Part shown: positions 7,587 through 14,282 of the stretch, piece by piece
Numbering within the stretch: position 1 is the first letter of the stretch
Layout of the letters: every line of letters starts with the position of its first letter
Source: Pseudoflavonifractor sp. MSJ-30
Lineage (GTDB): Bacteria > Bacillota > Clostridia > Oscillospirales > Oscillospiraceae
Assembly: GCF_018918045.1 (NCBI RefSeq)
Contig: NZ_JAHLPU010000070.1
Location: 1-64,000, forward strand
Length of the DNA stretch: 64,000 nt
Reading direction: 5' to 3'
Program-made: the position numbers and the translations under genes
Notes under the pieces: model-generated
Told to the model about the DNA's origin: nothing
The model's input: the letters and a program-made list of their open reading frames with translations, nothing else
Databases searched by the model: none

Positions 7587-8713
7587 TTCCCATCAACCGC
7601 AATTTAGACCCATTGGAGCGCAGCGGCATCCGGGTCTTTACCAATCTGGCAAAGGCAACGCCGGACTGCCGGATGCTCACCATCGGGGAGCCGGACCGGC
7701 CCACCCCGGAGCCTGTCAAGCAGGCGGCGTTCCGGTCCCTTTCCCGGGACGAGACCCACTATGCCCCCAACCAGGGCACGGCCTCTCTCCGGGCCGCCAT
7801 TGCCGCGTTTGAGACGGCGCGGGGCAGGGAAACGGCCCCGGAAGAGGTGCTGGTCACCGTGGGGGCAACCCAGGCCCTTTACACGGCCCTGACCGGCATC
7901 CTGAACCCGGGGGATCAGGTTATCATTCCGACGCCCGCGTTTTCTCTCTATGCCACCATCGTCACGGCCGCCGGGGCGGAGCCGGTGTTTCTGGATGTGA
8001 GTGGGACGGACTTTCAAATTACGGAGGAGGCCCTTTCCGCCTGCCTGACGGAGAGCACCAGGGCCATTGTCCTCAATTCCCCCTGCAACCCCACCGGGGT
8101 GATTCTCCATAAAAAAAGCCTGGACGCAGTGGCCCGGGCAGTTCTCGGAAAGAATATTTATCTGATTTGCGACAACGTTTACAATCAGCTGGTCTACGCG
8201 CCCTGCGGCGACCTGACCCGCCGGGAGGAGCTGCGGCCCCAGACCATTCTGTGCCAGAGCTTTTCCAAGCCCTATGCCATGACCGGCTGGCGGGTGGGCT
8301 ATCTGGTGTGCCCGGAGGAACTGCTGTCCCGGCTGCTGCTGCTCAGCGCCGCGGAGATCGCCGCCGTGCCCACCTTTATTCAGGCCGCCGCCGAGACGGC
8401 CCTGACCGTGGATACGGAGCCCATGCGTCAGATTTACGAAAAGCGGAGAAATTACGTCTGCCGCCGTCTGGACGCCATGGGGCTTGCCTACCCAAAGCCC
8501 GAGGGCGCGTTCTATGTCTTTGCGGATATCTCCCGCTTCGGCATTCCCTCCTGGACGTTCTGCGAGCGCATGATCCGGGAGGCGGGGCTGGCCGCCGTCC
8601 CCGGCACCTGCTTCGGCACGGAGGGCTATATCCGCCTGTCCTACTGCTACAGCGACCGGGAGCTGGAAGAGAGCCTGGACAGGCTGGAAGGGTTTTTGAA
8701 AAGGCTTGGCTAG
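7583..8713 (+). CDS. patA: Class I/II aminotransferase, probable N-acetyl-LL-diaminopimelate aminotransferase
   Basis: This 376-residue PLP enzyme has the fold type I signature: the PLP lysine in SFSKPYAMTGWRVGY (about 229-243), NSPCNPTG (about 166-173) for the PLP-ring region, and a C-terminal RLSYCYS arginine that binds the substrate carboxylate. Context (dapH divergent, deacetylase overlapping) suggests it makes N-acetyl-LL-2,6-diaminopimelate with glutamate as donor. Aspartate or aromatic aminotransferase activity is the main alternative, since the subfamily cannot be settled by motifs alone. Confidence 0.8.
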   Translation: MIPINRNLDPLERSGIRVFTNLAKATPDCRMLTIGEPDRPTPEPVKQAAFRSLSRDETHYAPNQGTASLRAAIAAFETARGRETAPEEVLVTVGATQALYTALTGILNPGDQVIIPTPAFSLYATIVTAAGAEPVFLDVSGTDFQITEEALSACLTESTRAIVLNSPCNPTGVILHKKSLDAVARAVLGKNIYLICDNVYNQLVYAPCGDLTRREELRPQTILCQSFSKPYAMTGWRVGYLVCPEELLSRLLLLSAAEIAAVPTFIQAAAETALTVDTEPMRQIYEKRRNYVCRRLDAMGLAYPKPEGAFYVFADISRFGIPSWTFCERMIREAGLAAVPGTCFGTEGYIRLSYCYSDRELEESLDRLEGFLKRLG

Positions 8714-8911
8714 ACACAGATTGGATTTTTGGCAATATGCGAATTTATTTGACATTCGTGTAGTAATCAGTATAATAAGCGGTGTGAAAACCCACCGTTC
8801 TTGTCAATCAGACGGTGCACGGTAAAAGACGGTTGTCTGCCATCCCGCGAGAGCGGAATGGAGGCGTGTAGGCGGCTCTCGCGGGAAATTCTTCCGAGGG
8901 AGGCGATACAT

Positions 8912-9004
8912 ATAACTTCGACATTTTTGACTGTCCTTGGAGCTTTGGGCTCCATCGCCAGTATCGTGTCACTCGTGCTGTATCTGCACGATAAAAAGAA
9001 GTGA
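8912..9004 (+). CDS. Putative small membrane toxin (type I toxin-like), start codon degenerate
   Basis: The encoded peptide of about 30 residues is one hydrophobic helix followed by a charged tail (YLHDKKK), like the putative holin-like/type I toxins of Firmicutes. A good ribosome-binding site, GAGGGAGG, lies 8 bases before ATA, where related loci would have ATG. The frame stays open upstream to an ATG at 8801, but that stretch is GC-hairpin leader with no SD. So either ATA or an upstream codon is used, or the toxin is silent. Structured sequence on both sides (8806-8885 and 9005-9150) supports a toxin/antisense-RNA locus. It is flanked by dap genes and tRNAs. Confidence 0.45.
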   Translation: MTSTFLTVLGALGSIASIVSLVLYLHDKKK

Positions 9005-9160
9005 GCCGTCTGCTGGAACAGACGACTCACGGCTTTGAACGCTAAGCGTTCATCCCTGTAAGTTCTATGTTTGTGGCAACCGTCGGGTTTCCACCACGGG
9101 GAGGTGCCTGTTTGCGGCGGGCATCTCCTTGTGTTTTTATTATAGCCCGGCCTTCTGAAA
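9005..9160. ncRNA. Structured 3' region of the toxin-like locus, candidate antitoxin RNA
   Basis: Three hairpins follow the small ORF: GAGCCGTCTG/CAGACGACTC, GAACGC/GCGTTC, and GGAGGTGCC/GGCATCTCC followed by a T-rich stretch (TTGTGTTTTTATTATAG). Such a chain fits a long 3' UTR and a convergent antisense RNA. Strand and ends cannot be fixed from sequence. Confidence 0.35.
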
Positions 9161-9179
9161 TTGTCAAGGCCGGGGATAG

Positions 9180-9214
9180 CAAAAGAGCGGCTTGCAGAAG
9201 CAAACCGCTCTTTT
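9180..9214 (-). terminator. Rho-independent terminator of the tRNA-Met/tRNA-Glu unit
   Basis: AAAAGAGCGG and CCGCTCTTTT form a 10-bp stem; on the minus strand it ends in TTTT directly after tRNA-Glu. Confidence 0.75.
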
Positions 9215-9215
9215 G

Positions 9216-9290
9216 TGGTGACCCGTACGGGAATCGAACCCATGTTACCGCCGTGAAAGGGCGGTGTCTTAACCGCTTGACCAACGGGCC
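9216..9290 (-). tRNA. tRNA-Glu (TTC)
   Basis: Cloverleaf of 75 nt including encoded CCA. Acceptor GGCCCGT/ACGGGTC, anticodon loop CTTTCAC giving TTC, T-loop GGTTCGATTCC. It is the second gene of a two-tRNA unit directly abutting tRNA-Met. Confidence 0.93.
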
Positions 9291-9366
9291 TGGTAGCGGC
9301 AATCTGATTCGAACAGATGACATACCGGGTATGAACCGGCTACTCTACCAACTGAGTTATGCCGCC
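9291..9366 (-). tRNA. tRNA-Met (CAT)
   Basis: Cloverleaf of 76 nt with encoded CCA. Acceptor GGCGGCA/TGCCGCT, anticodon loop TTCATAC giving CAT, T-loop TGTTCGAATCA. The G1-T72 wobble and the lack of three GC pairs in the anticodon stem favour elongator over initiator Met; a lysidine-type Ile tRNA cannot be excluded. Confidence 0.9.
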
Positions 9367-9494
9367 ATGTGGTCAATGCAATTCCGGCACCGCCGAAACA
9401 GCTTCTGTATTATATCCGAGGGAGGCGGATTTGTCAATACCTATTTTGAATTTTTTTGAAAAATTCTGGCAAGGATTCCCATGAGGTGAGTGTT

Positions 9495-9839
9495 ATGCTG
9501 TTTTTTCTGGGCGGCGCCGGGTATGTGCTTCTGGAGCTGCTCTACCGGGGCCGCAGCCACTACAGCATGTTTCTGGCGGGCGGCATCTGCTTTCTGCTGC
9601 TGGGGAAATTGGAAACGGTCCGCCCGCGGCTGCCGGGCTGGGCCAGACCGCTGGCCGGGGCGGGAATCATCACCATGGTGGAGCTGGGGACGGGACTGCT
9701 GTTCAACCGGGACTATTCCGTCTGGGACTACCGGGCGGTGCCCGGCAACTTCTGCGGTCAGATCTGTCCCCGGTTCACGCTGCTGTGGATCCCTCTGGCG
9801 GCCGGGGCGGGCTGGCTCTACCGGAAGCTGAAAAAATGA
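9495..9839 (+). CDS. Small membrane protein, putative ABC-transporter-permease-like (CmpB-type) family
   Basis: A 114-residue protein with about four hydrophobic segments and the pattern GYVLLELLYRGRSHYSMFLAGG, then ELGTGLLFN near the middle and VWDYRAVPGNFCGQICPRF near residue 85. This WDYS..P.N..GQI-like motif is characteristic of a family annotated as putative ABC transporter permease (CmpB-like); actual function is unknown. The chosen ATG follows GAGGTGAG by 4-6 bases. No partner gene adjoins it. Confidence 0.6.
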   Translation: MLFFLGGAGYVLLELLYRGRSHYSMFLAGGICFLLLGKLETVRPRLPGWARPLAGAGIITMVELGTGLLFNRDYSVWDYRAVPGNFCGQICPRFTLLWIPLAAGAGWLYRKLKK

Positions 9840-9852
9840 TGTGTTTCGGACG

Positions 9853-9875
9853 GCGCGGAGGGAAAAACTCCGCGC
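9853..9875 (+). terminator. Hairpin after the small membrane protein gene
   Basis: GCGCGGAG, loop GGAAAAA, CTCCGCGC, 14 bases after the stop. T-rich stretches occur only later. The rest of 9840-10204 is AT-rich and, apart from the promoter near 10.1 kb, shows nothing recognisable. Confidence 0.45.
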
Positions 9876-10103
9876 TTCCGGCATTTTTCCGGGATTTTTT
9901 GGAACATATGGGGGAAGCATCGGGGGCCGAAGAAGATGCGTTTTCGGGCGGAGGACGCACAGTGGTGCAGCATGTCATATTTTATAATTTGGAAAATAAG
10001 AATTTGGCGCATTTTTATAATTTACAAATCCAAATTCTGTGATATAACAGAACAAGACTGTCCGAAGCTCTGGATTCTTTTTGACGTGCGTGCCGATTTC
10101 CTA

Positions 10104-10132
10104 TTGATTTCATTCATGGATTGTGCTATCAT
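10104..10132 (+). promoter_or_regulatory. Promoter of the SipW/TasA fibre locus
   Basis: TTGATT, 17-bp spacer, TATCAT, 73 bases before the sipW start. Both boxes deviate by two bases or fewer from the sigma-A consensus. It could drive the whole run of genes to the sortase. Confidence 0.65.
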
Positions 10133-10204
10133 ACTACTAGAACAGGTTCGGAAGCAAAGCAAGCTGACGGCTGAGGACGAGAAAAGGAGAACCCCAAGGA
10201 AACA

Positions 10205-11047
10205 ATGAGTACAGTCAAAAAAGTCTGGAATGTCGTCAGCACCGTGCTGGTGGCTCTGGTTGTGTTGCTGGCCCTGCTGCTGGTGGGCGCGCGGGTCTTC
10301 GGCCTGCGGGTGTATACGGTTCTTTCCGGCTCCATGGAGCCGACTTACCATACCGGTTCTCTGATCTACGTCAGGAAGGTGGACCCCTATACCATAGAAG
10401 AGGGCCAGCCCATTACCTTCATGCTGGACGAAAATACCGTCGCCACCCACCGGGTTGTGGGCATTGTCCCGGACGAAGAGGACCCTACCGTGATCCGCTT
10501 CCGCACCAAGGGCGACGCCAACGAGGCCGAGGACGGTTCCCTGGTCCATTATAAGAACGTCATAGGAACCCCCATTTTCTCGATTCCTTACCTTGGCTAT
10601 GTAGCCAATTACATACAGCATCCCCCCGGGATGTACGTGGCCATCTCCGCCGGAGCGGTCCTGCTCCTGCTGGTGTTCCTGCCGGATCTCTTCGCGGACG
10701 ACAGCTCCAAAGAGAAGGAAAAGGAACCGAAGCGGAAGAAGGCCGACCGCCCTGCCGCCCCAAGCCATGGGTCCCGTGCCTCCGGCGGCGCGTTTTCTGC
10801 CCCCAGGCAGCATCCCTGTGAGGATATGCCGGACCCCCGGCCGGAACCGGAAGCCCCGGTGGAGGCCCCCGCCGGTCAGGACGATCTCCTGGACGAAAAG
10901 CTGCGCCGCATGACCGGCGGCCTGCTGACGGACCGGGAAATGGCCTGCGTGAAGAAGCAGATCCGGGAGGGCCGCTTCGACAAAGCCGCCGCCGACTCCC
11001 TCCGGGCGTTTCTCCGCCGGCGTCAGGCGGAGCAGCAGGGGCGGTAA
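10205..11047 (+). CDS. sipW: SipW-type signal peptidase I
   Basis: This 280-residue membrane protease would cleave signal peptides of the TasA-like subunits encoded downstream. It is of the ER/archaeal type: the catalytic Ser43 in SGSMEPTY is paired with His82 in ATHRVVGIV instead of a lysine. Transmembrane segments lie at about 8-30 and 142-163. After the second helix comes a charged, Pro-rich cytoplasmic tail (about 170-280) that makes it longer than Bacillus SipW (about 190 residues); its role is unknown. First gene of the fibre locus and 60 bases upstream of the first subunit gene, as in the Bacillus tapA-sipW-tasA arrangement. Confidence 0.9.
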   Translation: MSTVKKVWNVVSTVLVALVVLLALLLVGARVFGLRVYTVLSGSMEPTYHTGSLIYVRKVDPYTIEEGQPITFMLDENTVATHRVVGIVPDEEDPTVIRFRTKGDANEAEDGSLVHYKNVIGTPIFSIPYLGYVANYIQHPPGMYVAISAGAVLLLLVFLPDLFADDSSKEKEKEPKRKKADRPAAPSHGSRASGGAFSAPRQHPCEDMPDPRPEPEAPVEAPAGQDDLLDEKLRRMTGGLLTDREMACVKKQIREGRFDKAAADSLRAFLRRRQAEQQGR

Positions 11048-11106
11048 ATTGACCCAAGGGCAATGCCGCAAGGCTCCCTATATATTATTTTTAGGAGGTT
11101 TTCTTG

Positions 11107-11874
11107 ATGAAGAAAACAAGCAAGGCGCTGCTCCTGACGATTTGTGCGGTATTGCTCGTTGCCGCCTCTGTCATGGGCACCATGGCCTATCTGACCTCTA
11201 CCGATAAGGTGCAGAATACCTTCACTGTCGGCAAGGTTGCAATCAAGCTGGACGAGGCTAAGGTTGACGCAAATGGCAAGGCCGTTGAGCCTGCCGAGCG
11301 TGTCAAAGCCAACGAGTACAAGCTTCTCCCCGGCCACACCTACACCAAGGATCCCACCGTTACGGTCCTGAAGGACAGTGTGGAATCCTACGTGCGGCTT
11401 AAGGTCACTCTGAACAAAGCGAGCGCTGTTATGGATATGTCCGTGCCCGAAGAGTTGAAGGACGACCTGGATGAGGGAATGGAGCGTATCTTCCCCCTGC
11501 TGAACTTCATTAAAATTGACCAGGATGCACAGTCCGGTTTCTACTGGGATTGCCCCCTTCACCCGAAGAATGGTTCTTTGGAAATGGAAGGAGCCGTTAT
11601 GAATCCGAAGTACTGCGTTTACGATAAGGAAGCGGATACAATTACTTATATCTTCTACTATAATGCTGAGGCAGTTACTGGTAAGGATACCATTTCCGCC
11701 CCCGACGAGGACGTCGTGATTCCTGCTCTGTTTGAGTCCATTACCGTCCCCAGCACCGCGACCAACGAACAAATTGCGGCTCTGGAGGGATTCCGGATCG
11801 ATGTTGTGGCCGAGGCTATCCAGGCTGATGGCTTTGCGAACGCCGACGCCGCCTGGGCTGCTTTCGACGCGTAA
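11107..11874 (+). CDS. TasA/camelysin-like secreted fibre subunit 1
   Basis: A 255-residue exported protein with a SipW-type signal region: KKTSKALLLTICAVLLVAAS, then GTMAYLTSTDKVQNTFTVGK, in which the TD..QNTFTVG stretch is the hallmark of the TasA/CalY family. The mature part has the motif KLLPGHTYTKDPTVTV, also typical of the family. C-terminal residues EAIQADGFANADAAWAAF are nearly repeated in subunit 3. AGGAGG precedes the ATG by 8 bases. Role by family: secreted subunit of extracellular fibres in biofilm or surface appendages. Confidence 0.85.
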   Translation: MKKTSKALLLTICAVLLVAASVMGTMAYLTSTDKVQNTFTVGKVAIKLDEAKVDANGKAVEPAERVKANEYKLLPGHTYTKDPTVTVLKDSVESYVRLKVTLNKASAVMDMSVPEELKDDLDEGMERIFPLLNFIKIDQDAQSGFYWDCPLHPKNGSLEMEGAVMNPKYCVYDKEADTITYIFYYNAEAVTGKDTISAPDEDVVIPALFESITVPSTATNEQIAALEGFRIDVVAEAIQADGFANADAAWAAFDA

Positions 11875-12022
11875 GACAGCGAGCCGGATTCGTTAAGCGC
11901 GGCAGGGAACGAGGTCTGCATCGTTCCATCGCCGTGCGGAATGTACATAATTGCTTTCGATGGGCAGTCTTGCCGATTGAAATACACGCACACGAAAATT
12001 CAAAGGAAAAGGGGAAAACAAT

Positions 12023-12634
12023 ATGAGGAAGAAAACTTTAGCATTGGTGCTGGCCCTGACGCTGATCGTTGTCGGCGTTGTCTCCGGTACGCTGGCATGG
12101 CTGACCGCGAAGTCTGATACGGTGGTCAACACATTTACTACCAGCGACATTGAGGTAAAACTTGAGGAGACGAAAGGTACTTCCGTCACGGGCGGCAAGG
12201 AATTCAAAATGATTCCGGGCTACGAACTTGAGAAAGACCCCAAAGCGTGGGTTGTGGCAGGCTCTGAGGATTGCTTCCTGTTTGTGAAGCTGGATTGGGC
12301 AAACAACACTTATACCTCCGACGAAACTACTAAGAGCTACCTCGATTGGACGATTGCCGATGGCTGGGAACTGGTTCCCGGTGAAACCAATGTGTATTAC
12401 CGTACTGTTACCTCGGAACAGATGAGCGCGGACAATGGAGCAAACAATGCCTTCCCGGTCCTGAAAGACAATAAAGTCACTGTCAGTGGAGATATCACCA
12501 AAGAGCAGATGAACGCTTTTACGACTGCGACTCTCCCGAAACTGACCATCACGGCCTACGCCTCTCAGCTCTACAAGTCCGCAGGTGTGGGATTCACCGC
12601 AGCCGAGGCTTGGAACAACATCGCAAACAAGTAA
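12023..12634 (+). CDS. TasA/camelysin-like secreted fibre subunit 2
   Basis: The 203-residue protein begins RKKTLALVLALTLIVVGVVS, then GTLAWLTAKSDTVVNTFTTS, the SipW-type cleavage region, and has the family motif KMIPGYELEKDPKAWVVAGS. Its C-terminal half (FTTATLPKLTITAYASQLYK, then AAEAWNNIANK) resembles the end of the other subunits only in the AAEAW part. It follows subunit 1 after a 148-base gap without obvious terminator and is likely co-transcribed. Expected location: cell surface or matrix. Confidence 0.85.
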   Translation: MRKKTLALVLALTLIVVGVVSGTLAWLTAKSDTVVNTFTTSDIEVKLEETKGTSVTGGKEFKMIPGYELEKDPKAWVVAGSEDCFLFVKLDWANNTYTSDETTKSYLDWTIADGWELVPGETNVYYRTVTSEQMSADNGANNAFPVLKDNKVTVSGDITKEQMNAFTTATLPKLTITAYASQLYKSAGVGFTAAEAWNNIANK

Positions 12635-12692
12635 CCCTCTGCGCGCGGGCGCAGGAACAATAACAAATACTTAACAAGGAGCAAAGTACATC

Positions 12693-13514
12693 ATGAAGAA
12701 GAAAATTACCGCGATTTTCCTGTGCGTGGCGCTGGTCGCCATCGCCGTCGTGGGCGCATCTCTGGCGTACTTCACCGATACTGATTCCGCTGAGAATACG
12801 TTCACCGTCGGAAATGTCAAAATTCAGTTGCTGGAATCCCAGTATCACCGCGTCAATGCTGGCATGGGCAACGCCGTTGGTCAAAAGGAACCTTTAATGG
12901 GTGGCTACCTGTGGGCAGCTGACGTGGATATGCAGGGTACTCCCGAGAACACCCCCAACTACGTTACCTCCGGTGAAGTTTGGAATGGGCAGTATTTCTC
13001 CGATGCTCAAATCGAAGCCGATGCAGCAGCCTACAAAGACGGATATTTTGCAGAACACAGCCAGAACATGGTTCCCGGTGCTAACGTTCGCAAGAATCCC
13101 TATGTGAAGAATACTGGTAAAAATGATGCCTATATCCGCATCCGCACCCTGATTCCCGTGTCCCTGTTTGATGTTATCGACAATGGCCCTTCCTATTGGA
13201 CAGGTACCGCTATAAACGAAGGTCAGGTCACCTCAAATGCTGTCAAGACTTATAGTACCTCTGGTCCAGCAGCTGTTAAGCAAGTTGAGCGCGATGGCAT
13301 TAAGTACTATGAGTATGACTTTACCTTTGTAAAGCCTGTAAAGCCTGGCGAATTGACCTTCTGGAACGTCTGGGGCAACATTGCTATCGATAAGAATGCA
13401 ACGGCTGAGGAACTGGCAAATGTTGAATTCTTCGACGTTATCTTCGAGGCTGACGCCATCCAGGCCGAGGGCTTTGCCGATGCTACCGCAGCTTTTGCCG
13501 CATTTGATGCGTAA
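12693..13514 (+). CDS. TasA/camelysin-like secreted fibre subunit 3
   Basis: A 273-residue secreted protein with the signal KKKITAIFLCVALVAIAVVG and the cleavage region ASLAYFTDTDSAENTFTVGN. The family motif NMVPGANVRKNPYVKNTGKN is close to the camelysin consensus. The C-terminus EADAIQAEGFADATAAFAAF almost repeats that of subunit 1, so the two arose by duplication or share a docking surface. AAGGAG precedes the ATG. Central region (about 150-215) is Ser/Thr/Tyr-rich and has no recognisable domain. Confidence 0.85.
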   Translation: MKKKITAIFLCVALVAIAVVGASLAYFTDTDSAENTFTVGNVKIQLLESQYHRVNAGMGNAVGQKEPLMGGYLWAADVDMQGTPENTPNYVTSGEVWNGQYFSDAQIEADAAAYKDGYFAEHSQNMVPGANVRKNPYVKNTGKNDAYIRIRTLIPVSLFDVIDNGPSYWTGTAINEGQVTSNAVKTYSTSGPAAVKQVERDGIKYYEYDFTFVKPVKPGELTFWNVWGNIAIDKNATAEELANVEFFDVIFEADAIQAEGFADATAAFAAFDA

Positions 13515-13566
13515 TTCCCTTTAACACGGCTTTGCAATTGGCTGTGCTATTCCCTGCCACCTATGT

Positions 13567-13634
13567 GGTCTGTACCCTTCGGGGTACAGACCATATGAGA
13601 GCACCCGTCAAGACCGGATGTTCTCATATGGTCT
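13567..13634 (+). promoter_or_regulatory. Two mutually exclusive hairpins between subunits 3 and 4
   Basis: The first hairpin pairs GGTCTGTACCC with GGGTACAGACC (13567-13592). The second pairs AGACCATATGAGA with TCTCATATGGTCT (13588-13634). They share AGACC, so only one can form at a time. No T-run follows. It could act as a processing site or attenuator that changes expression of subunits 1-3 relative to downstream genes. Confidence 0.55.
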
Positions 13635-13709
13635 GAGATGATTATAAACGGAATGGAATCCCCCGCCGTTGGGCTAACGGAAAAACATAATTTGAGAGGA
13701 GCTCGAACC

Positions 13710-14270
13710 ATGAAGAAGAAACTTTTGATGCTCTCGGCTGTGGCCATCTGCATTGCCATTCTGGCGGCGGGTACTCTGGCGTTTTTTACCGCCGAGGATA
13801 CGGCCCACAATGTCATCACCACGGGCGGCGTGGACATCAAGCTCTATGAATGGGGCAATGACGAAAAGACCGAGCCTTTTGAGGATATCGAGGGGTTGCT
13901 GCCCGGCATGGAGGTCACCAAGATCGCCGAGGTGAAGAACACCGGCGGGGCGGAGGCCTGGATCCGTGTGCGCGTCACCAAGGATATTGCCCTGCAGGGA
14001 GACGGCGAGGCGGATCCGGATATGGTCTCTCTGGATCTGAACAAGGAGTTCTGGGCCCAGGGTGACGATGGGTACATCTATTATACCCGCGCTCTGAAGC
14101 CCGGCGAGACCACCGAGCCTGTTTTTACCACGGTACGGTTCGATGCCGCTATGGGCAACGAGTACCAGGACGCGAAAGCCACTGTGGATGTGCTGGCCCA
14201 GGCTGTGCAGACTGCCAACAACGGCACGTCTGCCAGAGACGCCCAGGGCTGGCCCGCGGCAAATCCTTAA
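13710..14270 (+). CDS. TasA/camelysin-like secreted fibre subunit 4
   Basis: A 186-residue exported protein: signal KKKLLMLSAVAICIAILAAG, then GTLAFFTAEDTAHNVITTGG as SipW-type cleavage region, then GLLPGMEVTKIAEVKNTGGA and EAWIRVRV, the best match in this locus to the camelysin core. It lacks the Ala-rich C-terminal motif of subunits 1 and 3. Start chosen because GAGAGGAG lies 9 bases upstream; an earlier in-frame ATG (13638) falls next to the hairpins and has no ribosome-binding site. The next gene begins 12 bases after its stop. Confidence 0.85.
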   Translation: MKKKLLMLSAVAICIAILAAGTLAFFTAEDTAHNVITTGGVDIKLYEWGNDEKTEPFEDIEGLLPGMEVTKIAEVKNTGGAEAWIRVRVTKDIALQGDGEADPDMVSLDLNKEFWAQGDDGYIYYTRALKPGETTEPVFTTVRFDAAMGNEYQDAKATVDVLAQAVQTANNGTSARDAQGWPAANP

Positions 14271-14282
14271 GGAGGTTGCGAT

